Origin: Callaeas wilsoni
Lineage: Eukaryota > Chordata > Aves > Passeriformes > Callaeidae
Length of the DNA: 64,000 bases
NCBI GenBank assembly: GCA_013398955.1
Contig: VWPU01001212.1
Location: 1-64,000 of the forward strand
Reading direction: 5' to 3'
This document shows, piece after piece, positions 22,952-35,400 of the stretch (position 1 is the stretch's first letter; every line of letters begins with the position of its first letter). The notes below the pieces were generated by a model. That model did no database searches and had not been told where the DNA came from. It was given only the letters and a program-made list of their open reading frames with translations. Position numbers and translations under genes: made by a program.

Positions 22952-23638
22952 CCTACAAATTAAGACCCAGTTAACTGATATGTGACAAGTGAGTGCCATG
23001 AGGTCTTGCCAGTGCAACCTCTGGTGAGGAGAGGAGACTGCAGAATATGCTAAAACTTATTCACCCAGGCTGGCCAGAAGCCAAGAGCCACTGGAGGTGC
23101 TGGGAAGACCACCAAAAGTCTTCTAGAGCTTTGCTCTTTTCTTTAAATGTGGGGGGGTTCTCCTGTTTTATTTCTTTGGTTGGTTTTTCTTTCCTATTTT
23201 GAAAAATGCATCTGAGCTACCCCCTGCCCAGTTGGTCCCAGCTGAGATGGAAGCAGGTGAGTGCCTCCCCACGTGCCTGCTGCAGAGAAATCACCTGTTG
23301 CTGCTGAGGAGAGAGCATGTGCAGGTGACACATTCATCCTTTATTGCAGGTGGTGATTAGAGCTGACCCTCTGCTCTGGGGTTCCTTCCACCCCTTGTCA
23401 GCTCCTGACACTCAGAAACTTGCTGAGCCTTTTCTGGCTCACATTGGCCATGCTTGGCTGACAGATTTTCAAGCACCAAACATCCCACTGCTGCCTGAAC
23501 TCCTGCAGAGACCAGGGTGGTGACAACAGGGGTCGTGTCCCAGTGACATAATCGCCTACTGCAGAAATCATATTTATAACTTTCACAGCTTTTCCCTCCC
23601 AAAAGATTGACTCAGAAGTTAAATCAAACATGTAGCTG

Positions 23639-23714
23639 TGTAGAATCCCTTGTGCTTTACAAGGACCATCAAATTTGTGTCCATGTAGAGTCCCCTGTGC
23701 TTTACAAGAACCAT
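23639..23714. repeat. Two-copy duplication, 31-bp units, period 45
   Basis: The 31 bases at 23639-23669 recur at 23684-23714 with three substitutions; the shared core is TGTGCTTTACAAG. The divergence suggests it is older than the other short duplications in the window. No function is visible. Confidence 0.85.
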
Positions 23715-25879
23715 TTACTTGGTCTGAGATGCTGCTGCAGAGGACAACTCATTTTTGCCAGTAACCAGCACCAGCCTCTTGTTACCTGACTGTGTGGTGT
23801 TTCTCAGGTATAGATAGTGTTGTCTTGAGCGCAGCACACACCAGCATGGGGCCGAGGTTGGAAGAAGTAATATGCCAGAAAGTGAGAGAGAGGGCTGCTG
23901 TGAGAATGGGAGATGTGAGGGGAAGACCTGGCAGCAGGGTGAGGTACGGCCATGTCAAGCCAGGTCCTTCCTTAAAACAGCCTTTGCCACCTGGCAGCAG
24001 CAATTCTACAACCCCTTTTTATTTTAGTTATTCCATTGAATTGCTTTCAGCAAACAGAAGTGAACCAAAACGACCCTGCCTTTTGCCCCGGGTTTGGCTC
24101 AGGGAGCTGGCTCCCCTCTGGCAAGTCTCCAGGAGAGCAGCTTGTGTCTGTGCCTGCACGTGTGCCCCAGTGCTCCTCACTGAGCCCCGGAGAAGTCTGT
24201 GGATGTTTTAATCCTGCATCTTGGCCCCAGACAAATCAGTTGTTCACGTGCATGATCAGCTGCGTGGTGTGTCCATGCAGGGCAGCCTGTCTGAGGGTCG
24301 GGGTGATGACCAAGGCGGGTGCCTGGGGCTCCGTCCTGTCCTGCCACTCTGTAGCAGGTTAAAGGAGCCCACAAAGCTGACCCATCTCCTGCCCTGGAGC
24401 ATTTGGCCCCAGGAAGGTTCTTCGGGGCTTCAGTCCCAAGTCATAGCTCAGGTCTGAGCCTCCAGGGCCTGAGAGCTGCACCTTGGCTGAGACCAGAATC
24501 TTCTGGCTCTTGGCCAAGAGGAACCAGGTAATAACCGCAGGAAAGCTGGCACAGCAATTTCCTCTAAAATTGCAGTCCCCTGTGGAAAGCTGACGACTCA
24601 GGATGCTGCTTTTGATGAGGTCTGTTGCCAGCAGACCCAGGGGACGCTGCCCAGGGCCTGGAGCATCTGCCCTGTGCCCACCTTGTTCCGGGCTGAGAGT
24701 GCTGAGCCAGACCCTCCTCATGTCCCCCGTGCCTGCCAGCAGCTGAGGGGACAGCCCAGGGGAGCTGGCAAGCACCGCTGGAGCCCCAGGGATTTAAATA
24801 AAACACGTCTAGACCTCTGAATTGACAGCTCTCTTCTCCTCCTGGCTCCTTTCATCTCAAGGAAAGGAAACCAATTTCCTTTGCAAAGTAATCTGAGCTC
24901 CAGGAGTTAAAAGTGCTTTTTAAAGTGCTCGGTGGTGATGTTGCACAAGGAGCTTGCAGGCTGGAGAAAGCTCTCCGCCTCACTGTGTAAAAACTACGCT
25001 AATAATGTTTTTCTGCCTCACACAAGCTGGCGAGAGTTAATTAATTTTAAAAGCAGTTTGAAACACAGTCACAACGTAGGTGGTAAGTTTTATTTATTAA
25101 CATTCCGTATTCAAAATACAAGACTAATTACTTACGTGCATGGCAAAGGGTGCATTTCTGTGCTAGTAATTCAATTTTAATGGTTTAGGTGGTACTTGCA
25201 TTGAGCTGTACTCAAAAAAAAATGTTGCATTAGGTAAAAATTGTGTGTAGTTCTCTCATTAAGTGTTATCTTTATTATGCTGGTTTAAAATTATTTCATG
25301 CTGAATTTGTCAATACCAAACATCTGGCTTTTACTGTAGCACACAGTGTTGCCTGAACTGCCAGTTCCCAACCAGGAGGAAGGGGCTCGGGAGAAGTGCA
25401 TGGAAGTGGAGAGGTGGGATGGACCGAGATTCGTTCCCTGTGGTTTTGTTGTCAGTGAGGAGAAGGCAGAAAGGGTCTGTGCCTGCTGAGGAGAGGGATG
25501 TGGAGCCCGTGTAGGTCTCTGAGCTGGGGATGTAGAGGTCTTCCCTGTGCATTGATAGGGATGCAAGGGAAAACACTCACCAGAGGGCTTTTCTCTCTGG
25601 GTATCACATGGTCTTTGCTGGTGCTTTAACCCCTCTACAGTTAAACCATATTTTCAGAGCTCTAACAAGTGCTTAGTTTACAAAAAAAAATAGTGGGATC
25701 TTGCAAACTGTTATTCCTCTTTGTGTGTCAGTGGTTTAGAGAAGACATCCCAGTCGTACATGCTATAAGGCAGCAATTCTCTCTTCCTACATGTTTGAAT
25801 ATAATTTAGAGTGGCCTGGCTCTGTGTGAAGCCCCTGGGTGCCCTGGTAGTGAATACGTTCCACGTTCCGCTCTAGAGG

Positions 25880-25894
25880 AAAAAAAAAAAAAAA
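25880..25894. repeat. Poly(A) tract
   Basis: Fifteen consecutive A bases. No retroelement body was recognised on its left side, so it is listed as a simple homopolymer. Confidence 0.85.
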
Positions 25895-27951
25895 CCAAAC
25901 CACATTTAATAATATCAGAAATGAAACTGAATAATGAAGAAATTCTTTGGAGTTTTTTCTTGCTGCTGAGTCTGATGAAGATGGAGAGGGTGCAGAAACC
26001 TCCTGGGAAGTCTAGCTATGGTGAAATTTTAGCAATTAGGAGATACAGATACACCCTCTAATGTACGTAAGCAACGTAAAAGAAGTCCTCAGCTCCAACT
26101 TATCTAGGAATTGTAGTAAACTCTGACACTTCCTCGGGCTTCAACCACATGCACAGCAAGGATTTCAACTAAAGATGGTAGATATGGGCAGCAAAAGTCA
26201 CATTTGCTCCCCTCAGCTTTGAAGGTTGTCCGAATTGCAGCTCAGTGAGGCCGTCACCAGGCTTAAGGAAGCTAAAATGTAAATGCATTGAAAGTAAAAT
26301 GGCCTCAGTTTAGGTGATTTTTTAAAGAGAAGTAAGTTGCAGTGAAGAAAACTGTGCACAAAGTTCAAAGCTGGTCTTTGCACAAGAGCAAAAGAGCCAT
26401 GTGAAGGGTGACTCAAAATTATAAGCAGAAATTGGAGAGGTGCCGACTGTCTGAGATAGATAAAGAAGGAAAGTTAAAAATTAACTTTAAGTTTTGCACG
26501 TTGAGAGATATGTTGTATTTCCTTGTGATGCAGCGTAATGAGAAACAGAATTATTATTTAGTGATCTCACATTTTTCTCAAAATGTATGAATCTGAGTCT
26601 TGTGTGTCGACTGTTTGCCACTGGATTTATGTCTGCCTCACCCAAGCTTGCCAGTGCTTTTCTGAGAATTGGTGTTTGCCTCCAGATAAATTCATATTAA
26701 TCCTGGCTCTCTTTTAGCTATCCACAGGGTAACAGGGGAGTAACAATAGGCAGATTCTTGCCATCCTGGATGAAAATGCCCTATGCTGATATCCCTTCCA
26801 CCCTTTCCCTCTAACTGAAGTGTCCCATGGGCTCACGGGGGCTACCACTTCCCAGGGCCCCCACCAGCCCCTCTCTCAGTTCCTTGGTGCCTGGGTTGAG
26901 ATGGGGAATTTCCTTCCAAGGGACATACTAGACTCTCCTTTCTTATGGGATGATGTGCATTTTTCTTCTTGAAATTATGTTTTCCCCTTAACTCATGATT
27001 TTTGTAGACTTCCTTTCCACCTTGTATGCATATTGTGAGCTGGAAAAGAAGCCTTTAAATGGCTCGAAGCTGCTGCTGGCTGTAAAGTAACTGGAGCTGA
27101 CAGTGGGCTTGCACAAGCAGAGAGCTGTAAATCAGTTAAATGTATTGCACATAATTTCCTGGTGCCTGCTCTCCTTGGGAGCAGAGCCCTGCTGGGATGA
27201 ATGTTATCACAGCGTGTAAGCTCCTGGATTTGATGCTTCTTTTGTTTGCAGGGGGAATGGGGCTCGCCTCTGCCAAGAATGGTACGTTCTGCCACAGGGT
27301 CACCACCCACCTGACTTCTCTGTAGCCTTTCCCTCTCGCAACCCTAAAGATCTTGTACTTCACCCCACAAAATGCCCAGTAATTTATTTTGGGTGTACAG
27401 AACAGGTGGGAACTCCCTCCTGAAGTGCTGCTATCTTAAGTGGGCAAACCCATGGGTAAAGAATTTCTGAGTGATTGAGGGCACTCTGCTTCTCTCTTTC
27501 CACTGGTAACTGGAGGTTAAACTCTTTTTTACCTTGGAACTTGGAAGAGATTTTTATTGCATTAGTTACGTTAGTTATTAAGTAAAATTTCCACACCCTG
27601 GCTAATGCATGCAGATCAGCATTTGATAATTTAAAACACAAGGTAAGAACACAAAATCATTTCAGAAAAAAATTCTCAAAGCAGTCATTTTTTGAGGTTC
27701 TCTGTCCATGCATTCCTTGTAGCTTCTACTGAACCGCTGGAGTGGCAGCAGCTGCCTGGAGCAATGGGTGGCACCGGTGGCTGTCACCAGAGAAGCGCCC
27801 ATTACCATTCCCAGTAGTGCTGGACTGGGAGCAGCGTGGCACCACTCCCTTTGGAGCACAGGCACTTACCCTGCTGTGCTTTTCTGTAGATCCGGTCCCA
27901 TCTGGTTCCAAGAGCTGCCAGCAGATCTGGTTACCTTCCTAAGCACATAGC

Positions 27952-27989
27952 TTTTTTTTTATTACTTTTTCCTTCTTTTTTTTTTTTTC
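27952..27989. repeat. T-rich tract
   Basis: Two long T runs (9 and about 13 bases) separated by ATTAC and CC interruptions. Low-complexity DNA. Confidence 0.85.
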
Positions 27990-30677
27990 CCCTGAACCCA
28001 GTGGTATTATACAATTACAATGTATATTTATTTCTACTCTCACTACTTCCTCTTGAAATTATGCAAGCTGTTTAAATCTCTCTGGCATTTTCATGGAAGG
28101 ATGGATTCTGCAGGGTGTGGGAGTGTGTGTAGCAGCTATATAATTTCCTGCCTGTGATTTCCCCTGAGGAAGGGGAACGAAACACTGGCACCATCTGCAC
28201 ATCTTGGGAGGCCCTGAGAACCTGGCACCCTGAAAGTCAGCTGAGGGGGATGCAGCACCCCAAAGGCTGGTCTGGGGAACCTCAAAAGGAAGCTAACTAT
28301 TCTCTGTCCTTTTGAGCTACAGAACTGGGACTGCTTGACGGAGATTGCGACAGATTTGTGTCCTTGAGGAGCTGGGCATGGGAACAGTTGGGGCACGCGA
28401 GGCAGGAGATAAAAGAAACACCTATCCCGGGTCAGTGCTTGCTCTTTGTATCTGTACCAAAAGCCTAATTCTTCCACAAACACTCATTTCACAAAACACT
28501 GCAAACATTGCGTTAGGAAACGCTGAAGAAAGCCATGAAAATAATCAGGATATAGATCTTGCACCTGCTGTGAAGTGACCCTGCCTGGTCAGTGCTGGGT
28601 AAGGAGGTGAGGGCGGGCAGGCATCCCTTTATTACCTCCTCGATGGAAAAGTTGCATCAGCGCTCGGACTGGCTGCCCTCAGCCTGCCTTCACCTGCCTC
28701 GTGAGAGAAAATTGCCCATTCCTGCCTTCTGGCTGGCCTCCCTCAGGAAAAAAACTCATGAAAAGTACACTGATGGGATTTTTGTGAGAGTCTCGCTCCT
28801 TCAGTGCTGAAGTTGAGAGGAAGTTGAAGTGTAGCTTGCTTACACTAACTCCCTGCAAAAAAAAATTACCTCTGTGGCAAAAATAAAGGCTCTTAAAGGT
28901 AGGCTCCAAAATCCCTTCACACCCATGACCCAGGGCAGCTGTACCCAGTGCATCTATGGAGAGCAGAACACAATTTGGGGAGCTTTGCTGGCACTGAGCC
29001 CCACTGAGCCCTGGAGATTTCCATTGTTTCTGTCAGGCTGCTGAGAGCTCTGCTACACTGGAAATGAAGTCTGCAGCATGGAGTAAGTGGAGAAGAGGCA
29101 GATTGAGGCACTTTTCTCCAAGCCCCACACCTCTGTGTGCTCTGGATGGAAAATTAGTAATCCTTGGTGGGCTCCCTCACATCCACCCCAGTTTTCTCTC
29201 ATGGTTGCGTAGATGAAAATAACAAGTCCACTGGTGTTGGATTATCTTTTTCCCTCAAAAAAATGCTGATGAACCTCTACATACTTACATCTTTTGGGCA
29301 TGCCAGTGGGTTTGCAGCATAAGCAATCCAGGAGGATGGGTGGCAGTGAGATCAGTACATATCCACGGCACATTTCACCCTGTATCTTCTTTTCTTCCTC
29401 CTCTGGAAGTTCAGCTGCTGCCTTCAAAATTTTTGTGACATTATCCAGGACAAATAGATACAAACAAATGATACTTTAGGGGCAAAAAAAAGAAAATTTT
29501 TAAAAAATCCTAACTAGTTTAGGGAAGCAGCTTGGCAAACTATTGACCTTTTTGAAGCTTTCCTTGACAATGTGCGACTGGCCCAGACAAGCAGAGAGAT
29601 CCTTTCGGTCTCTGTGTTTCCAGTGCCAAACACGGCATTGCTGCTGGTTCCAGGACACAGTAGGTGGGTGTGCTGGAAAGATGCCTGATGTTTGGGGAGT
29701 GCAAAGTGGATTTAGTGTGATTCAGTTCTTTCTCCTCTCTCAAACCTTTTGCATGAATAAAGCAAGTCTCTGTCTCAGCCTCCTCACAAGTGAAAGGGCT
29801 GGGAGGAAACAGGGCAAGGAGAAGGGAGGAGAAAAGCCAGAAAAATGGGACTAAAGAGAAGAGGTCACTCCTCCTCCCTGCCTAAGTCCTCTCCAGAAAG
29901 TTCTCCAGGATGTCCAAAGGTCCCTGCCATGATTGCTGCTGTACCTCCTTCTGCTGACTGGCAAAGTCTTTTCTGTACTTTTGCCAAGCCACATTTGGAG
30001 AACAGAAAAGGGGCAGTGTGTCTTTCCCAACATCCCAATCCAGCAGGAGGCCAGGGGAAGAAGTGAAATTGCCACTTCTTGGTCTCTATTAACACTTCCC
30101 CCCAGCATGCCTTTGGCTGCCTGTTTGTGGCATCTCCAGGTTTTAGCTACATGTCATGATTATCCACAAAATGTTTTACTATTCCGGGCTGAATTTTTAG
30201 AGTAAATACCATCCACCCTAGAACACGCAACACTCACCAATGCATTGCACAATTTTTGGTACAAACAATTTCTATTTGGTCTCCTCGCACACTGCACAGT
30301 TTTAAAACAGGTAAAACAGAACTGGACCTACTTTAGGCCACATGTGTGAGTGTGTGAGAAATAACAGTCTCATGCCGCTAAAATTTAACAAGTTTATTAA
30401 AAACCACAACCAGGAACAAAGGAGCCAGGGATAAGCCCAAGGCTCCGGGTGGCGAGGCAGACAAAAGCAGCGCACACGACGCTGGGTGCTCCCCTCACGG
30501 ACCGGCCGTCGTCCAAAGGGCGAAGGAGCTCATGCAAGGCCCCAGCACAGCTCTTATAGCCAGGCCTGGCTCTCTGATTGGTTGGGTTTTCAATCCGCCG
30601 CCAGATTGGTCCTTCTCGCTCGACGCCGGTTGGCTCGTTTCTAGGGCGATTCCTGACCAATCATTTCCCCAAAGTCC

Positions 30678-30711
30678 CCCCCGATTGGTTGAGGTCTGAC
30701 CCAATCGGGGG
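30678..30711. repeat. 11-bp perfect inverted repeat around two CCAAT boxes
   Basis: CCCCCGATTGG at 30678-30688 and CCAATCGGGGG at 30701-30711 are exact reverse complements with a 12-base loop between them. Each arm holds one CCAAT pentamer, in opposite orientation. It lies in the promoter part of the solo LTR. CCAAT boxes are NF-Y sites in vertebrates; binding here is inferred. Confidence 0.9.
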
Positions 30712-30786
30712 CCCGAAATCACCCGAACCCCGGGGCTTCATCCCTGGAGTTTTCTGGAACCGGGCTTGGCGGCGCCATCTTGGCAG

Positions 30787-30797
30787 CCCCCCCCCCC
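30787..30797. repeat. Poly(C) tract
   Basis: Eleven consecutive C bases at the change from the GC-rich to the AT-rich half of the LTR. Likely to be length-variable and error-prone in sequencing. Confidence 0.9.
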
Positions 30798-31058
30798 TTC
30801 ATTGATTAACATCGAACATCAATTAAATACAACATTTAAACCCAAACAAACCTCATTACAACATCCTGACCCACACTGATAATTAAGGTCTTAAGCATTA
30901 TTAAACCTGCAGCATTACATAAGGAATAAATAAAACATTTGAACTAGGTAAACCTGAACTTAACAATCGAACCCTTTAAACTTCATTAACATTTGAACTT
31001 AAGGTAATTCAGTAACTTAGTTTTAATGAACGTTTAAAAATTGTTCATAACAAGTGTG

Positions 31059-32254
31059 TGCAAGAGTGTGTGTGCAGCCACGGTGTGAAGTGAGGGGTGC
31101 TCTGAATAACACAGGATGCGATGTAATTCCATGAGGACCAGGCCCCCAGTGCTCTGCCAGGGGATGCCAGCCCAGCGAGCTCCAAGAGCCTCGATCCACC
31201 AGCGTGGAGGTGGATTGCAGTGGGATTTGCAGGAACTGCTGTGGGGAGACGAGGTTGTTTGGGGTGCAGGCTGGGCGCTGCCAGCTGCTGGGCACGGGCT
31301 GGCATTGTCACTCTCCTCCGAGTGCCCCGGGCAGAGGAACAGGCAGGGCAGGCTGGGACCAAAGGTGCCTGAGACGTGCTCTGGAGGTGCGTGTTGGTCT
31401 GTAAAAGGCCAGTGAACAGCAGTACCATCTGACTCTCCTGGCTGCCTCGTGCCCTGTAGACATCTAAAGCTCCCATGCCTGGCTGCAGATCTCCCTAATT
31501 CCTGCTGACCCTTGCACGACTGTGAGGAGTTTCTCCCTGTCTGCAGCAGGCTCACCACCTGGGAGTTCTCCTCTCTGCCTCTGCAGAATGTATTCTTCCT
31601 TCAGCCAGCTTAACCAGGCTGGCTTCGAGTCTGTCAGGCTGCTGCCCCACACCCGGCCCCTAAAGTACCTTTTCTGGGGAAGGGTCCCCCTCTGCCTGAC
31701 ATTCAGCACCGTCCCCTGGCTGATGGCTGTCACATGAGAACAGAGATGGGTGCAATGCTGCTGATTCCCAGCCCACCTGGAGACAGCTCTATTTATGTCT
31801 TATCTTTAATGGTTAATCATTACACTTTATATGCATCCCCCTGGCACACACTTATCCCTTCTGGAAATGAGTTTAGTCTCCTGAGACTGAGTGAGTAATA
31901 GTAAAAAGGAAGAAAAACTCCAAGAAACTGAGCTGAACATCTCTCATGCCCACGTGTAGTACAGCTGCACGATCAGAGCCAGGGTATCTCTGAAGATTCC
32001 AGGTCCCTGTGCTGCAGTAGGGCCAGGGAGGAGGCTGAGCACATCGGCCTCTCAGGAATGGAGCAGCTTTCCAGAGTGTGAGTCCTTGGGCAGGGACTCA
32101 TGGGAAAGGCACCACATCCTCCCTCCAAGGCTCCTCTAACACTGATCTGTTGGGGGCAAGATGGGGTGAGTTTCAGGTCTCGCTGGAGGTGTTATTTTTA
32201 ATCAGCTCATGTATTTAGAAAGGGCAGAACTCTACGTGGCAGCCATCAGTGCCT
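31059..32254. other. Intergenic, no gene seen
   Basis: GC-moderate sequence at 31100-31730 with overlapping open frames on both strands, none of recognisable family, followed by ordinary intergenic sequence. A GTGTG-rich patch directly follows the LTR (31053-31075). Confidence 0.55.
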
Positions 32255-32497
32255 GGCTTAGGGCCAGGTGAGGAATAAGGAAAAAATCTTTTACAGTGGG
32301 AGTGGTAAAACCCTTGAACAGTTGCCCAGAGAGGTGGTGGATGCCTCATTCCTGGAAACATTCAGGGCCAGGTTGGAGGGGCTCTGAGTAACCTGATCTA
32401 GTTGAACAGGCCCCTACTCATTTTGGGGAGTTGGACTAGATGGCCTTTAAGCGTCCAGTTCAATCCAGACTATTCCATGATTCAATGATTCTGTGAT
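32255..32497 (+). mobile_element. CR1 LINE 3' end
   Basis: This begins near the CR1 motif for the C-terminal ORF2 codons. It runs through TTGCCCAGAGAGGTGGTGGA and GGAAACATTCAGGGCCAGG, then the 3' UTR piece GGACTAGATGGCCTTTAAGC, and ends in octamer-like repeats TATTCCATGATTCAATGATT. Severe 5' truncation and no open frame are normal for CR1. It is on the + strand, opposite to the copy at 5.4-6.5 kb. Confidence 0.93.
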
Positions 32498-35400
32498 AAG
32501 GCTTCTGCTTGGGGTTCCCCAGCCTCCTCCTGCAGGATTTCACTGAGGAGAGAGCAAACCTGGGTCCTGCATGGTCCATCCTCAGCTGCACAGTGCAACA
32601 GCTGCTGCAGGCAATGTGCAAAGCTGCTGAAAACATGCAAACGCCCATTTTTGTTCAGCTTCTTTGACAAGTCCTGCCAAATGGAGGAGGAAGGTGCTGG
32701 ATCTGTGGATACGTGCTGGATACCTGGTAGTTATGCTGCTGGGTAGTTTGAGCTCCTGCTGGAAAGTTTTGAAGGAGACATCTCCAGCTCTAGGACAGAT
32801 ATGAGTTAACAGCAAAGGGGAAAAACAATTGTTTCAGCCAAGATAAGAAGATTTAAAGTGTAGAAAACACCTATGGGTTTGAGCACAGTACCACAAGACA
32901 AAAAACATGGATGTAGGGATCACAGGAGAACTCATTACATGGAAAATTGATAATATGGCATGAAACAGTCCCATGAATTCCCAGTCCTAAGCTCCCCAGT
33001 CTTAAGCCTAGTTTAATAATCACAGCTTAACTGCAAATTAGGAAAAGGGCTTTTTCTTTGCACTGTGGGTTGTTCCATGGGACTTTGAAAATCAGTTATG
33101 TTATATTTTCAAGATTATCAAGTCTACAAAGGGATTTAAAGTGTTCAGAGATGATCAAGTAGGAAGGATTTGTGAAGAATATTTGTTTTGAGGAAAAAGC
33201 TTAGTATAGTGAAAAACTTGGGAGCTAAGAAGTTCAGACAGTTTCCAACTTTTCTCCTTGCTAAAAATAACACACTCCAGCTTTGGGCCACAGCTTGAGA
33301 ACTGCATCCAACACCTGCAACTGATTTTAGTTGTTTTTCTCTTTTTTAAAACTCTTTTTAGTGTTTTGTGATGTGCTGGTGGATTCTGACCAACAGTCAT
33401 AACTTTACTATGATGAACCAAATACATTCAAAATCATGTGTTATAAACCAGTATGTAAAAAATGCTGTCTTGATATTTTCACTGCTTGTTGGGGTGTTAT
33501 TGGGCATTCTGATGGATTTGGTGTATAGCTGTACCTCTTTCAGTTCCATTTATTTATTTAATTATTGATTTTTTTTTAAAACATTCTTAATACACCGTCA
33601 TGAGATTTTCTCTTTCAGTTAGAAGCAAAGATCATTTCATAGGACAAAGGTGGAGTAACTCTGCCATTTATGAGAATGCCAGTCAGAAACCTCATACAAT
33701 ATTTTTATAGAATGTGTATTTTCTTGACAAAAAATTATTTTACAATTCTGTAAAATCTCCAACGTGAGAGTTAAAGCAAACCTGTTTCAAAGCAACGAGG
33801 AAAAAATAAGTGAAGTGATCAAAAGAAGGCTGAAACGTCCATAAACTCACATATCTCCAGGAGTGGGTGCTTTAGCTGGCATACCAAGTGCCACAGAGCT
33901 TTTGATGAAAGCCTGAGACCTGGCTGTGTGACTGCTAACAAATTAAAAAGTGCAAAAACATGTTTTCAAACAGGGAAAGTTTTACCTTTAACTGAAACCA
34001 TCAAAAGAGGAAAACTGTGACCCTGGCCATGCAGATCTGGGCTGGGAACAGGATAATCAGCCTGCTTGGTACACTTCCCAGTGCTGTGCATCTGGTCTCT
34101 CTTCTCCTGAGGACAGAGAGAGAGGAAAGTTCTTGCAGAGGAGGCCGTGGTGGTGGACCATGTTCCAGAGCCCAGAGAAGCCCTCTGGAGAAGGCTGGCA
34201 TCCTCCTGGTTGCAGGAGCTGCCCTGGGATGGGCCACTAACTAGCTGACCCAAAACTGGGAATGGGAGGTAAATGTCTCTGAAGATCTTTTTGCCTGGAA
34301 AGAGGGAAGCTACTCCTTTCAAAGAATGCCTTTTAAAGCAAGCCACGTGGTGCTCTGTTTTCTCTCCCTTCCCGAGTCCAGCATGGCCCTGGGGAAGCCA
34401 AGTGGGCTCAGGGAGCCGCTGGAGCAGGCACATTTCCCATGGGCAAGTCCTCTGCGAGAGCCGTGCCCTGCTCAGGTGTCCCCAGCCCCGTGCATGTGGC
34501 TGTACACCTGCAGAGGGTTGTCACCTTCTCGCTGGGGTTACAGGATGGAAGCATTTAAACTCCTGCCCACTGCAGTGGCAGCTTTTTGGGTGAATTCCAG
34601 TATGGATGACAGGTTGCCAACAGCACATGAAGGCTGGAGCTGGGGTGGGGAGAACTGTGCAGGAATTTTCCAGAAAGACCGTGTGTGCTGCTGGTGAGTT
34701 TTATTCACTAGCTGCATTCTTAATCAACTTCAGTTTAACCAGATTAACAGTGACTTCAAATACAGTGAGAAAGGAGTGGGGAAAGCACAACAAAAAAACC
34801 AGGGAAACAACACCCTTTATTACATATTGATAAAAGACAAAGCTTTGCTGCTCACCTAAAATTAAGTGGTGTTACACATGGTGAAATTCAGGTGTGAAAT
34901 GCTTCAGATTTTGGACAAAGCCTACTGCTGAAGTCAGCAATGTAGGGAAGCACAGGAGTGTGACAGCAACTTCCCCACCCCTGCAGTACCCCTGGCAGGT
35001 AAGGACAGGGAAATGTTATGTGCCCTGGATAAGAGGGTTGGGGCTTGGAACAAGTGGCTTTTACTTCCCCTTCTCTGTTTAATGTGCTCCTTACTCCTGG
35101 ACCATGTCAACAAACTTCCTTCTTCGCTTTTCAGTCAATGGGCTGAACTCTATGGAGTGTTGTGATACTTAAAGTAGCTGGACAAAGTGGCTGAAATATG
35201 CTATCTACATGAAAAGTACTCAGGTTTTTTCTAACATAATAAAAGTGACTGGGGAAACTGGTTGCCTGGAGCACTGAGGAATGATGACAAAATTAATGAT
35301 GGTAAATCATCATGGAGAGCCAAATAGGAGCAAACCCCACTTTACTACCATTGGGAGTGCAGATATGATGTTTCTGAGGGGGGGGGCTATGGTCATTTTC

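Larger units (their letters stand above)
22952..30348. other. Intergenic, no gene seen
   Basis: About 7.4 kb without a recognisable gene. It holds a 45-bp-period duplication at 23639-23714, an AT-rich candidate regulatory stretch at 25001-25340, a 15-A run at 25880-25894 and a T-rich run at 27952-27989. GC-richer patches at 24050-24780 carry only composition-driven open frames. Confidence 0.55.
30349..31058 (-). mobile_element. Solo LTR, ERVK-like, minus orientation, with 6-bp TSD
   Basis: The element itself is 30355-31052 (698 bp). It starts TG and ends CA, and is flanked by identical AGTGTG at 30349-30354 and 31053-31058; a 6-bp duplication fits ERVK-type integration. Read on the minus strand it has an AT-rich 5' U3 part (31052-30800), an 11-G run, a GC-rich promoter part with CCAAT pentamers (30705-30577), a TATAAG box at 30558-30553 and an AATAAA poly(A) signal at 30398-30393. 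No gag, pol or env sequence adjoins it, so it is a solo LTR left by recombination. Many CpGs survive. The flanks are GTGTG-rich, so the 6-bp match could be partly chance; the right boundary is the less certain one. Confidence 0.75.

Noticed and set aside
22655..22963. 102-codon frame of Phe/Trp/Gly/Val
   Set aside because: Product of the T/G-rich low-complexity block, not a membrane protein gene.
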